Positions 1 to 7,630 of a stretch of DNA of 34,135 nt are shown here, piece after piece. Both the position numbers and the translations under genes were made by a program. Below the pieces are notes generated by a model. It saw only the letters and a list, made by a program, of their open reading frames with translations. It was not told the origin of the DNA and made no database searches. Source of the DNA: a virus; the IMG/VR virus record IMGVR_UViG_3300013104_000055, positions 1-34,135 of that record; one strand, written 5' to 3'. How positions within the stretch are numbered: the first letter of the stretch is position 1; every line of letters begins with the position of its first letter.

Positions 1-54
1 ACCGGAATCGTCCGCTCTGTAGTTCCGTGAGCCCCTGACTTTGCGGAGCGCCAT
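1..54 (-). CDS. head-tail connector / tail completion protein, N-terminal fragment
   Basis: Only the first 18 codons lie in the window (MALRKVRGSRNYRADDSG). The ATG overlaps the TGA of the preceding connector gene as TGATG at 52-56, a coupling used throughout this genome. Its place directly after two head-tail connector genes suggests a neck or tail-completion protein, as in most siphovirus head modules. The fragment is too short to assign a family. Confidence 0.55.
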   Translation of the reverse strand, partial: MALRKVRGSRNYRADDSG

Positions 55-389
55 CAGGACCTCACCAAAGCCACTTCATCGCCCAGCGGCCATTCACCAG
101 GCAGACCGTCAACAGCCCACTCGCCGGCCATGCGCGCAGTCACGGGGACGCGCACACGATCCTTCGGGAGGAACTTGAAAACTGGATCCGGATCCCGGTA
201 CAGAACGGCTGTGCTGGAAATGAGGTCAGCCCGGTCAGTAGGTTCGTCCGTTGCCCGCGGGGCCACTATGCAATCCCTCACCGGGATTTCCGTGACCGGC
301 AGCGGGTTCCCTTTCGAGTCCCGCCCACCGCCACGCAGCACCACAACATCAGTACGCCACTTCTTGGGAAACCGCCTGACGATACCCAT
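54..389 (-). CDS. head-tail connector protein (stopper-like)
   Basis: A 111-residue protein starting MGIVRRFPKKW. I chose this ATG because it overlaps the stop of the upstream connector gene as ATGA (386-389); the longer open frame upstream is a shadow. The protein is basic at the N-terminus, then predicted beta-rich (VVVLRGGGRDSKGNPLPVTE, later VFKFLPKDRVRV). Order after the Gp19/Gp15/Gp42-like adaptor and length of about 110 aa fit the small head-completion or stopper proteins of siphoviruses. Function is inferred mainly from position. Confidence 0.65.
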   Translation of the reverse strand: MGIVRRFPKKWRTDVVVLRGGGRDSKGNPLPVTEIPVRDCIVAPRATDEPTDRADLISSTAVLYRDPDPVFKFLPKDRVRVPVTARMAGEWAVDGLPGEWPLGDEVALVRS

Positions 390-862
390 CAGGCGCCCTC
401 GAAGATCGGCTCGCCGGCGATGTCCGCCCCACAAGAGCAGTACGTTGCGCCGAAGTTCAGGTTGCACCACGGCAGGTGAGTGGCATTGCACGGGCCAGCG
501 ATGGTCACACCGAAAGCCTTCTGAGCACCATCACCAAGCGCCTTGCGTTCCTGCTTCGTTAGGTAGAAGTCGCCGTTTGGATTGACGGGCTTGAACGTCT
601 GCGAAAACGGGCCGCTGCCTTGCTGAATGGATTCCATGCCAGCTTCGTCAGATTCGGGCATCGCCCTCTTGACGACAGCACACACAATCCGCCGGCGCGT
701 TTTGGGATCAGCCGCCCCAGCAGTCGGAACAGTGTCCAGAATGAACTGGCTCGCGTCCTCAAGCTGAGTCTCAGCGTAGGCATCAGCACCAACCGGGAAG
801 TCAGGCCAACGATCCTTCAATTCGTCCAAAGTGGCGAAAGGGAACGGTGTCACATCGGCCAT
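389..862 (-). CDS. head-to-tail adaptor (Gp19/Gp15/Gp42-like)
   Basis: A 157-residue protein. The N-terminal half has the look of phage head-tail adaptors of the Gp19/Gp15/Gp42 type: a start like FATLDELKDRWPDFP, a helical stretch with A-E-x-Q-L-E-D-A-S, then the R-R-R-I-V-C-A-V-V-K-R-A-M helix and a QGSGPFSQTFKPVNPNGDFY segment typical of the family. It binds the portal ring and forms the first ring of the neck. The C-terminal tail is Cys-rich (six Cys in the last 35 residues), which is less usual. It sits between the capsid and stopper genes, in the canonical order. Confidence 0.8.
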   Translation of the reverse strand: MADVTPFPFATLDELKDRWPDFPVGADAYAETQLEDASQFILDTVPTAGAADPKTRRRIVCAVVKRAMPESDEAGMESIQQGSGPFSQTFKPVNPNGDFYLTKQERKALGDGAQKAFGVTIAGPCNATHLPWCNLNFGATYCSCGADIAGEPIFEGA

Positions 863-887
863 TGGCCTGACCTCCTAGTTATGGTGC

Positions 888-1163
888 CTACTCGGACTCG
901 AAGAGAGCCTTGATGTCCTCGCGCTTGAGGTCCTTCAGCTCTTCCTCGGTCTTGCCCTGCGCAGTTGCGTACGCCTGCCAATCGGCGAGACTCGCATTCC
1001 CGGCAGGCTTGTCCGAGGCAGATGTGGTTGCCGGGTCGCCGCCAGTAGCGGCGCCGGTCTCTGCCTCAGCGTCAAAGGGGACGTAATCGGGACCGAGGTG
1101 CACAGCGTCCGCCTCGGAGACGTTCACGCGGGATCCGGACTGCTTGTTCGTGAACCGCGGCAT
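888..1163 (-). CDS. small head-region protein with C-terminal HeH/LEM-like helix pair
   Basis: A 91-residue acidic protein directly downstream of the major capsid gene, starting at an ATG that overlaps the capsid stop as TGATG. The N-terminus has a short basic stretch followed by a low-complexity A/G/T/S linker. The C-terminal 35 residues (SLADWQAYATAQGKTEEELKD... onward) resemble the short helix-extended-helix modules found at the ends of phage head proteins and Rho N-terminal-like domains. Position suggests a head accessory or minor head protein. The exact role is unknown. Confidence 0.6.
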   Translation of the reverse strand: MPRFTNKQSGSRVNVSEADAVHLGPDYVPFDAEAETGAATGGDPATTSASDKPAGNASLADWQAYATAQGKTEEELKDLKREDIKALFESE

Positions 1164-2083
1164 CAGAGCTTGTCCTCGATCACGGCGAAGCGGTCAGCGA
1201 ACACGTACCAGCCATAGACGATTTCGAGGCGCAGCGCGATCTGGTTCTTGCGCTTGAGGTCGCCCTGGCCGTCCGGATCACCATGCTCGATGAGTTCGAC
1301 GGGCAGTTCTCGCTGTACGCCCCAGCGGATGCCAGACTGGAAGTCGCCCACGATGGCGCGAACCTTCGTGTCTGCTGCTTCGGGGGTGCCGGAAACAGTA
1401 TTTCCCTGCGCAGCGTTGATACCGAGAATGTTAGTGACATCCGTACCGAAGCCGAGGTTCGGGTAACGCTGGGTTCCCGAGGGGGAGCCGTCCGCATTCT
1501 TGGTCTGAAGGTTTGCCAGTGCCCACGCGAACTTCGGGTCGATGGCAACACCGTTGACACCCCAAGAGGTTGGCCGGTTCAGCAGCAGGCCGACAGCGGC
1601 ACGCAGATCAGCGTCAGCGTCAGCCGTTGCGATCTCCACTCGGTTGGTGGACGCGGTCACGTAGTTATCCCACGCGGCGATGACCGTGCCCGTCAGAGGG
1701 TTGATGCGGTGGTACAAACCGAGATCAAGTGCGCGGGAAAGTGCAACCTGACCAGCGCCGGCAAGCTGCGTGAGGACGTTGAGCTGGTAGTCCTCATCGG
1801 CCCACTTGACTTCCTGGTTGAACCGCATTGTTACTTGGGCCTTGTGCGGCTTCGAGGTAACACTGCCGAACGCTCCCGAAGTGGACGCCTTGTCTGCGCC
1901 TTCCTCAACGAACTCTGCCTTCGGGAAGTCATTGAATGTGATGTAGTCCGTCTTGCCGAAGCGCTGCGGCTCGGAGCCCGAAAGCTTGGCTACGGTGGAG
2001 AGGGTGCGGGTCTGCTGAATCATGCCATCAGCGATATTGCGCGGAAGCAGAACCTGAGCATCTGCTGTGCCGAAAACGGCCAT
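1163..2083 (-). CDS. major capsid protein (HK97 fold)
   Basis: A 306-residue protein that forms the icosahedral shell. HK97-type features can be read: an N-terminal helix region (LLPRNIADGMIQQT), an E-loop-like stretch (FPKAEFVEEGADKASTSG), a spine helix region around 105-125 and a C-terminal P-domain strand (KVRAIVGDFQSGIRWGVQRE) followed by a YVFADRFAVIEDKL end. No N-terminal delta domain or protease is seen; a separate scaffold gene lies just upstream (2096-2557), fitting phages that use a standalone scaffold. Flanked by scaffold and a small head protein. Confidence 0.92.
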   Translation of the reverse strand: MAVFGTADAQVLLPRNIADGMIQQTRTLSTVAKLSGSEPQRFGKTDYITFNDFPKAEFVEEGADKASTSGAFGSVTSKPHKAQVTMRFNQEVKWADEDYQLNVLTQLAGAGQVALSRALDLGLYHRINPLTGTVIAAWDNYVTASTNRVEIATADADADLRAAVGLLLNRPTSWGVNGVAIDPKFAWALANLQTKNADGSPSGTQRYPNLGFGTDVTNILGINAAQGNTVSGTPEAADTKVRAIVGDFQSGIRWGVQRELPVELIEHGDPDGQGDLKRKNQIALRLEIVYGWYVFADRFAVIEDKL

Positions 2084-2095
2084 GGTATAGCCTTT

Positions 2096-2557
2096 CTAGT
2101 CTTTGCCGAACAGCTTGCGAGCGAACTCGAGGTCAGAACTGCCCGGTACTTTGTCTGGGGTTAGCTCCTGCCCGGGTATGACCGGGGCAGATGGCTTGAG
2201 TAGTGCGGCGAGCTGGTCAGCGTGCGCTTCCAGCTCTTCACGGGTAGTCCCGCGCAGAGCGTCAGCAGGAACGTTCTTGTCCTTCGCGACTGCCGAAAGA
2301 AGCGATGCGCGCTCCTTCTCCGTCTCGAAAGCCTGCAGCTTCGTGGCAAGATCGGTCCGCTCTGAATCCGCCGCGGTGAATTTACCCGTCAGCTCATCAA
2401 GTGCGGACTTGTTGCCCTTAGCGCGTTCCTCCCACTTGCGAGCCTCAGCTTTCCAGTCGATCTCCTGTGCAGGAGGCGCGGCGGGTGGTGCGGGCGTCGG
2501 CGTAGGCGCCGGCGTAACTTCCGGTGCCGGCGTGGGTTGTGCTGGTGCTTCGCTCAT
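2096..2557 (-). CDS. capsid scaffolding protein
   Basis: A 153-residue protein with a Pro/Ala-rich N-terminus (alternating P and A/T over residues 4-32), then a charged, probably coiled-coil core (KAEARKWEERAKGNKSALDE and on to about residue 90) and a short C-terminal segment SSDLEFARKLFGKD, the usual capsid-binding tail. It acts inside the procapsid to guide capsid assembly and then leaves. It lies directly before the major capsid gene. A strong ribosome-binding site (GGGAGGAAC) precedes the ATG, just after a small TCCCGCACGGGA inverted repeat. Confidence 0.85.
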   Translation of the reverse strand: MSEAPAQPTPAPEVTPAPTPTPAPPAAPPAQEIDWKAEARKWEERAKGNKSALDELTGKFTAADSERTDLATKLQAFETEKERASLLSAVAKDKNVPADALRGTTREELEAHADQLAALLKPSAPVIPGQELTPDKVPGSSDLEFARKLFGKD

Positions 2558-2608
2558 CTTTGTGTTCCTCCCGTGCGGGATAAATCAGCACCGTGCGGCG
2601 CTGGTGGT

Positions 2609-3346
2609 CTAGTGGGTGTGGACGCCGTCGTTGACAGCGTCCGGGTGCAGCCGCCGGAAAGCAGCCGCAATGTCCTTCACGTCATTCGAGCCAGCCTCAT
2701 TACGGGCTGACTGGTACATGTCGTAGTAGTTATCCGGCAGGTAGCCGGGTGGGTAGTCAGCGCTGGAACCGATCCGGACAGCCTGGCAGTCACAATCACC
2801 GTGGTAGTCCTCGCCGCTCTTGTCCTTCTTGGCTGACCGCTCGGAAACGTACACAGCATCACGGGACGCCAGAATCAGACACCATGTGCAGGTCTTCGCC
2901 CCCGTTGGTACGCGAGCCCAAGCCACACCCTCGCGATTAGCGTTGAGGGCCATAGTGGCCCGGCCTGGCTGCTTCACGTACTTATCGGCAGCAGTCAGCA
3001 ACGGGCCTATGATCGCCTCAGGGGTTGGGGTCCAAAGGTGCTTAGCTAGGTAACGAACTTTCGATTCAACCGCTTCCGCCGGAACGTTAGCCGCAAGCGC
3101 CATCCGGAACCGCCCCACGGCTCCATCGGCGGCGCGTTGTTCCTGGTACCACTCCGCAGCAATCGAGGCCGCCACAGAGCCATACTGGGCCGTCAGCACA
3201 GGCATGAACTCCAACAGGGCATCACGAACTAACTCGGGCTTGGTGAAGTCCAGCGACCGCACGAATGCCTCAATAGTGTCCTTCACCCGCGCAGAGATCT
3301 CGCTGTTGGCGGCACGGAACTGCTCAATATCCTCCCGTGCCACCAT
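2609..3346 (-). CDS. MuF-like minor capsid protein
   Basis: A 245-residue protein. The middle and C-terminal part carry the Cys/His pattern of phage MuF/VG15-like minor head proteins: GVAWARVPTGAKTCTWC-x-I-L-A-S-R at about 140-162 and YHGDCDCQ at about 179-186. It probably sits inside the capsid near the portal, assisting assembly or DNA entry. It lies 4 bp after the portal gene, the standard portal-MuF-scaffold-capsid order. No toxin or effector domain is fused to it, unlike some longer MuF proteins. Confidence 0.85.
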   Translation of the reverse strand: MVAREDIEQFRAANSEISARVKDTIEAFVRSLDFTKPELVRDALLEFMPVLTAQYGSVAASIAAEWYQEQRAADGAVGRFRMALAANVPAEAVESKVRYLAKHLWTPTPEAIIGPLLTAADKYVKQPGRATMALNANREGVAWARVPTGAKTCTWCLILASRDAVYVSERSAKKDKSGEDYHGDCDCQAVRIGSSADYPPGYLPDNYYDMYQSARNEAGSNDVKDIAAAFRRLHPDAVNDGVHTH

Positions 3347-3350
3347 TCAG

Positions 3351-4913
3351 TTATTCCCCCTCAGCGCGTATCGTGATCGGCTGGCCCGGAATGAACTTCA
3401 CATTCTCCAGGCCAACGATGGCCGCTGCGGCATCAGCATCCACACCAGCACGCCGGAGCGTACCCAGCGCGGCAGCCTTCAAGTTCAGCACCTCAGCCTC
3501 AGCCTTAGCCGAATCATCCCGGACGCCAGCGCCGGCCGAGCCAAGCAGCTGCCCGATCAAGCCGCCTGCCTGGGTTAGCTTCCGCTCGTCTTGGATGCGC
3601 TCAACCTGGTCATCATCGAAGACCGTCTCAAGCAGCACAGGCGAGCTCTTCAGATCCTCATTGGCACCAGCCAGCTTCACATACGCGTCAGCGTTGGCCG
3701 ACGTCGAACGGAACTCCGGATCCGCAAACCTGGCCGACAACTTCCACGACTCCGCAGAAGGCTCAGTCAGCCCATCACGAACCATGACCGCCAGCCGCGC
3801 AATGTTCGCAACAGCGTTACTCAGCACGTACTTGTTCTGGTACGTCACATCAATCAGAAGGTCATGCTCAGCAGCCCTGATAGCCTCAGCACTTGCAGGG
3901 TTGTCATGGATGACACCCAACGAGTTCAACGGGATCCCCGTCTCACCAGAGAACGCCGAAGCCACCGTCCGCAGCATGTCGCTGTGGGGCGTCATCGTCG
4001 CCTGCTGCAACTGCTTGATACTCGGCGCATTACCGTCAGCATCACGAGTCAAAGCAATCAGCCGATCCATCGCCAGCTTGAACTTCTTCGACTCTGAAAC
4101 CTCGCCGAACGAATCCGGGTCGATGCCCTCGATGGCAAGCTGCGGGGAGCTGTAAAACTCCGCGTTACCTTCCATCCGGACATAAGCGCGGACAGCCATG
4201 TCACACAAAGCCATCACTGGCTGAGTGATCCTCGAACGGCCAAACGGCTTCGTCAATTGCGGATCGTAAGTCAGTGGCTCCACAAGGGTCCGGCGGATCT
4301 TGTTCTCGATCCGCTCGGCCCGCCAGCGCCCAAGTGCGTTACGGGCACAGCGAAGGACCACGTCCGGTAGGTACACAATGAACTCGGAAGGCTTGTCTTC
4401 CTTGAAAGCGGAGATCGTCAGGGCAGCGCTGATACGCCGGCGACGACGATCCCACAGTGCCGAGGACGTCTCAGCGGAGTGCGACTGGATTTGCACATCA
4501 GGTTCGCCCTCGTCACCCTTGGCAACGGTCACGAAAGCCGGGCCATGCTTGTAGGCCGACACAATGCCCTGCGACAGCTCCAACCCAAAGTTGTTCTCCG
4601 TGAGCGTTCGCCCCAAGCCCAAAGGATCTTCGGAGCCAGGCAGCCGCAACCCCTCGAACTGCGAACGAATCGCAGCCTTCCGGACAGCCATCGTTCCCCA
4701 GCCCAGATAGAACTTCGCGTTCTTCAACTGCGGCGGGAGCATCAGGTTGAGATCCTTGAATGCCTGCTCACCGTCGTAGTACAGCGAACGCTTCAGGTTC
4801 TTATCTCGGCGGGCACTCCACTCAGCAAGCAGGCTCCGGATTTTGGACTGCTCATCATCGGTCGCGTTGTCAATCCGCAGGCCAGTAATGTCAGTGGCGG
4901 TCCATGCACTCAC
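3351..4913 (-). CDS. portal protein (SPP1 Gp6-type)
   Basis: A 520-residue portal subunit; twelve copies form the DNA entry channel at one capsid vertex. Recognisable stretches include YYDGEQAFKDLNLMLPPQ near residue 45, the wing/stem-type sequence FGRSRITQPVMALCDMAVRA around 225-245 and a C-terminal helical region rich in A, E and L. I chose the GTG start at 4913 because it overlaps the terminase stop as GTGA (4910-4913) and has AAAGGCGGG about 6 bases upstream; an ATG 51 bases further upstream lies inside the terminase gene. Length matches this family. Confidence 0.92.
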   Translation of the reverse strand: MSAWTATDITGLRIDNATDDEQSKIRSLLAEWSARRDKNLKRSLYYDGEQAFKDLNLMLPPQLKNAKFYLGWGTMAVRKAAIRSQFEGLRLPGSEDPLGLGRTLTENNFGLELSQGIVSAYKHGPAFVTVAKGDEGEPDVQIQSHSAETSSALWDRRRRRISAALTISAFKEDKPSEFIVYLPDVVLRCARNALGRWRAERIENKIRRTLVEPLTYDPQLTKPFGRSRITQPVMALCDMAVRAYVRMEGNAEFYSSPQLAIEGIDPDSFGEVSESKKFKLAMDRLIALTRDADGNAPSIKQLQQATMTPHSDMLRTVASAFSGETGIPLNSLGVIHDNPASAEAIRAAEHDLLIDVTYQNKYVLSNAVANIARLAVMVRDGLTEPSAESWKLSARFADPEFRSTSANADAYVKLAGANEDLKSSPVLLETVFDDDQVERIQDERKLTQAGGLIGQLLGSAGAGVRDDSAKAEAEVLNLKAAALGTLRRAGVDADAAAAIVGLENVKFIPGQPITIRAEGE

Positions 4914-6376
4914 AGGAAACCCGCCTTTCTGCCTGGTCGGCGTCTCGTCGTCTTTACGCCCCAATGGGCAAGGGTCACAGCATCCAGCAAAACCACACGC
5001 TCGCCTTCCGGAGCGGCCCAGCCGAAGCCGCCAGTCGCGCCGATCTTCCGCTTCTCAGCAGTCTTGACTTGATCGTCCAAGTCCTTCTGGCCGAGATGGG
5101 ACAATTCCTTGTCCTGGGACACGATGGCCGCCTCAAGCATTGAATGAGCCGCGACCACCTGATCAGTCCCAGGAGTCCAGATAACCGACTTCGGAACGCC
5201 ACCCTCAATGAGTGCATTCACGAGATAACCAACACCGGACTTACCATCAACGACGATCTGCGCGGCACGCTCATGACGTTCCAGCAGCCAATCCACAAGC
5301 CAGCGCGTGCCGTCCGCCATTGAAGACATCTTGATGCCCTCAACATGGACAGCCCCGGCATCCGGCCGGCGTGCAGCCGCAAGGGCAACAGCAGAACCAT
5401 CAATCGCGAACTTCACCGCGAACACCTGGCGGCTATCATCATCAGGAACGGCGTCCTGGCGGATCTTCAAACCGTTCCACGCGTTGACGTTGATGGCCTT
5501 CTTGGAAAGAGCTTCCTCGTCCCACTCGCCATAAGCCTCGCGACGGTAGCTCTCATCTGAGCCCAGAAGCTTACGCATGCGCTGAATTGCCGCGTCACTG
5601 GTCCGGTGAGGATAGGACGGGTTGGCCTTAGCCAGCTGCTTACGGTCGTCCAGATTCGCGCCCTTATCGGCGGAGAACTCGATGTAGAGCGTGTCAGGAT
5701 CCCCGCTCAGGGCGGCCTGCCGGACGTTCGTGAACACCTCGCCGGGGTCCTTAGGCCGCGGCGGGGTGCCCATCATGAACACAAGACCATTCGGTGCCGC
5801 GTTCGTCGCCGGCACCATATCCGACATCGCATCAGCAGTGAGGATCTGGGCCTCATCCAAAACAAGGATGTCAACCTCATCGAAGCCACGGCCAAAACCA
5901 GACTCACGGGCGCCGAACAAGATCCGAGACCCGTTCTTGAACATGATCTCTTGCTCACCGTTAGTCGCCCGAACGTTCTCGATGTACGGGGCGATCTTCG
6001 GCTTGCGAGACATGCCCTGCATCTTCTTGAACGTCTCGTTGTGAGTCCTGGTCCGGTGAGCCGTCCAGATCACAGTCAGATTCGGGAAGAGAGTGCAAAG
6101 AGCGAAAACGATAGCGGCAATCAGATACGTCTTACCGACCTGCCGAGGAATGGAAAGAACCACACCACCGATACCGGCCGCGTAGAGTCCATCCTCACGC
6201 TTAGCCAACGCCAAGCGTGCGGCGCCGTCTTGCCAGGGATCCATAGGCATGCCCATGGCCTTAGCCCTGTCACGCACAGGCGGGAACCCAGTCGAGACAA
6301 TCCCAGTTGGCCGGCAAATATGCCGCGCAACCTCAGATAGCTTCCTCTGACCACTCTTCGTCGGCGGAGATGTCAC
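4910..6376 (-). CDS. terL: terminase large subunit
   Basis: A 488-residue packaging ATPase and nuclease. Walker A is SIPRQVGKT (75-83), Walker B is ILVLDEA (170-176) with catalytic Glu175, and a coupling-type motif MGTPPRP follows at about 202. The C-terminal nuclease part shows acidic residues in FAIDGS (Asp326), VVDGKSGVGY (Asp377) and LLDAVTLAHWG (Asp465). The start is GTG: AGGAGGAA lies 7 bases upstream. The first 44 bases overlap the small-subunit gene, so translation is probably coupled. Next gene is portal. Confidence 0.95.
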   Translation of the reverse strand: MTSPPTKSGQRKLSEVARHICRPTGIVSTGFPPVRDRAKAMGMPMDPWQDGAARLALAKREDGLYAAGIGGVVLSIPRQVGKTYLIAAIVFALCTLFPNLTVIWTAHRTRTHNETFKKMQGMSRKPKIAPYIENVRATNGEQEIMFKNGSRILFGARESGFGRGFDEVDILVLDEAQILTADAMSDMVPATNAAPNGLVFMMGTPPRPKDPGEVFTNVRQAALSGDPDTLYIEFSADKGANLDDRKQLAKANPSYPHRTSDAAIQRMRKLLGSDESYRREAYGEWDEEALSKKAINVNAWNGLKIRQDAVPDDDSRQVFAVKFAIDGSAVALAAARRPDAGAVHVEGIKMSSMADGTRWLVDWLLERHERAAQIVVDGKSGVGYLVNALIEGGVPKSVIWTPGTDQVVAAHSMLEAAIVSQDKELSHLGQKDLDDQVKTAEKRKIGATGGFGWAAPEGERVVLLDAVTLAHWGVKTTRRRPGRKAGFL

Positions 6377-6629
6377 TCTCTCGTTCCTCCTCGAGCTTCT
6401 GACGCCTCAGAGCATCAATCTCCTTGCTGATCTCAATCTGGCGACGAGACAAAGCAGCAAGGTCGCGAGGGGAGGTGTTCTCGTTATCCAAAGCACGGGC
6501 AATAACACGACGCATAGCGGTCAACTCAGCAACCCGGTCGCCAGACTCAGCTGCCTCAAGAACCGTCTTAGGCTCAACCCGCTCGGCCTTTTCATCAGGG
6601 CCCACGGCACGTATATGGCTCTTGGACAT
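6333..6629 (-). CDS. terS: probable terminase small subunit
   Basis: A 98-residue, highly charged, helical protein (TAMRRVIARALDN, then SRRQIEISKEIDALRRQKLE). It sits directly before terL with a 44-base overlap and has a near-perfect ribosome-binding site (AGGAGGTGG) before ATG. Size, helix content and place fit the small actinophage terminase subunits that recognise the packaging site. No clear N-terminal helix-turn-helix can be seen, so the call depends mainly on position. A likely cos region lies immediately upstream at 6630-6761. Confidence 0.7.
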   Translation of the reverse strand: MSKSHIRAVGPDEKAERVEPKTVLEAAESGDRVAELTAMRRVIARALDNENTSPRDLAALSRRQIEISKEIDALRRQKLEEERESDISADEEWSEEAI

Positions 6630-6761
6630 GCCGCCACCTCCTGACAGGCTGTGTGGAAAAAACGCGGGGAGAGATCGCTATGCAGGGTGGGGCTAGGCCG
6701 GGGGTGGGGGTGGGGGCATACCCCCTGGGGGGCTGTGGATAACCCCTATCCGAGAGTGCGA
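6630..6761. other. G-rich intergenic element, candidate cos (packaging) region
   Basis: The gap between the HNH gene and terS holds five or more G runs on the plus strand at 6698-6732, including GGGGG-CATA-CCCCC-T-GGGGGG. It is flanked by two same-orientation DnaA-box-like 9-mers: TGTGGATAA at 6734-6742 and TGTGGAAAA at 6652-6660. In HK97 and many actinophages the cos site lies exactly between an HNH gene and terS. The assignment as cos is inference from position and unusual base pattern; the cut site cannot be placed. Confidence 0.5.
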
Positions 6762-7070
6762 CTACCAGTTTGTGCCGGTTTCGAGCTCTACGGTGTTGAC
6801 AATTGGCCTTGGCTTCTTGCGGTTTAGGAGCCCGCCAAGTTGTTGGTTGCATTGTCGGCAGATGGTTCGTGTGTTTTCGAACGTGTCTGGCCCGCCTTTA
6901 GTCCAAGGGATGATGTGGTCTGGCTCTGGGCTGTTGGGTCGGCGTGTGTAAACCCAGTCCAGGCCGATGCCACAGCGTGGGCACTTGGTTAGGCCGGCGT
7001 CTCGGTCGTGGTCGAGCCTCTGCTTGCGTACTCGTTGCCATTGGGCTGTGCCTGTCCTACTGCTGGCCAT
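6762..7070 (-). CDS. HNH endonuclease (packaging-associated)
   Basis: A 102-residue HNH protein with a zinc-binding CPRC (30-33) and CRQC (71-74), the core EPDHIIPWTKGG (49-60, Asp51-His52) and Asn66 in FENTRTI. HNH proteins of this size encoded next to terminase are known in HK97 and relatives to work with the terminase at cos cleavage. Its place, directly before the presumed cos region and terS, supports that role rather than a selfish homing enzyme. It follows the 66-aa gene with a 3-base gap. Confidence 0.88.
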   Translation of the reverse strand: MASSRTGTAQWQRVRKQRLDHDRDAGLTKCPRCGIGLDWVYTRRPNSPEPDHIIPWTKGGPDTFENTRTICRQCNQQLGGLLNRKKPRPIVNTVELETGTNW

Positions 7071-7073
7071 GGC

Positions 7074-7274
7074 CTAGTAAGTGACAAGTGCAAATGCTCT
7101 GCCAAGCTCAGCTACCTGCTTGCCGGCGTTGGCCATGGTGGCTGGCGTGTCCAGGACCACGCGGATCTCGTTGCTGCGAGTAGCTTGTTTGGCCTTGACC
7201 ACGAGATCGAAGTCAATAGTGCCAATCTCAGTGGGTTCACCATCGGCCATCTGGATGAGTACCTTGGCTTCCAT
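7074..7274 (-). CDS. small hypothetical protein (66 aa)
   Basis: Not recognised. It starts MEAKVLIQMADGEPTEIGTI, with a TAGGAGCC ribosome-binding site 5 bases upstream, and reads as alternating beta-strand and helix with hydrophobic-charged alternation throughout, typical of a real small folded protein. It forms a two-gene unit with the HNH gene. A GC-rich hairpin (7300-7329) lies in its 5' leader. A role linked to packaging is only suggested by location. Confidence 0.65.
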   Translation of the reverse strand: MEAKVLIQMADGEPTEIGTIDFDLVVKAKQATRSNEIRVVLDTPATMANAGKQVAELGRAFALVTY

Positions 7275-7299
7275 AGAGGCTCCTATCGCGTTGGTGTCA

Positions 7300-7329
7300 G
7301 GCCCCGCCGTGGTGCACCGTGACGGGGTC
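7300..7329. promoter_or_regulatory. leader hairpin upstream of the 66-aa gene
   Basis: GGCCCCG (7300-7306) pairs with CGGGGTC (7323-7329, one G-T pair), enclosing GGTGCACC, itself a palindrome. On the minus strand it lies about 25 bases before the start codon with no U-run, so it could be a leader structure or attenuator for the HNH unit rather than a terminator. Confidence 0.4.
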
Positions 7330-7429
7330 CGACGATGCCGCTCTCGTAACCCGGGGACGGCGCCGGGGTGTGGTGATCTACTTTGCTAGGCCGCGTTCTC
7401 TATTGTTGGTCGGCATGCGTTTCGATCAG

Positions 7430-7483
7430 TGGGCTGGCAGGAATCGAACCTGCGGGTGGGTAGCACCCTGGCCGTTCAGCCCC
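7430..7483 (-). ncRNA. tRNA-like 3' end / possible degenerate tRNA
   Basis: The minus strand carries a textbook T-arm: stem GCAGG, loop TTCGATT, stem CCTGC (7453-7437), followed by acceptor-like CAGCCC (7436-7431). No matching 5' acceptor is found at normal tRNA distance. However GGGCTG at 7482-7477 can pair with CAGCCC, and GGGTG-CTACC-CACCC (7468-7454) forms a hairpin between, giving a 54-base, D-arm-less, tRNA-shaped fold. The 3' end resembles a tRNA-Gln-type terminus. It may be a decayed phage tRNA or a tRNA-like structure; a working tRNA is unlikely. The rest of 7275-7630 holds no convincing gene. Confidence 0.4.
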
Positions 7484-7559
7484 GCCGGCGTCGTCACGAC
7501 GAGCGGCGGTGCGCTTGACCCTGCGCGGGAGATGCTGACCTCCTGGGGTAAGAGGGCAA

Positions 7560-7600
7560 ACAAAAAGCCGGAGACGCTTGTGCGTTCCGGCTTGGTTTTT
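7560..7600. terminator. bidirectional-looking terminator ending the early operon
   Basis: AAGCCGGA (7565-7572) pairs with TCCGGCTT (7586-7593). On the minus strand the hairpin is followed by TTTTTGTTT, and on the plus strand by a run of T at 7596-7600. It lies about 40 bases after the stop of the last early gene (7631), so it likely ends the long early transcript and isolates the tRNA-like/HNH/terminase region. Confidence 0.75.
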
Positions 7601-7630
7601 CCGAGACTTGTGACCTCGACAGGACTTAGC

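Noticed and set aside
1283-2164. 293-codon plus-strand frame over the capsid gene
   Set aside because: It is antisense to the major capsid protein, whose HK97-type sequence is clear.
7430-7510. A normal phage tRNA on the minus strand
   Set aside because: No TGGGCTG-like 5' acceptor lies at 70-95 bases and no 7-base anticodon loop on a 5-bp stem can be placed.
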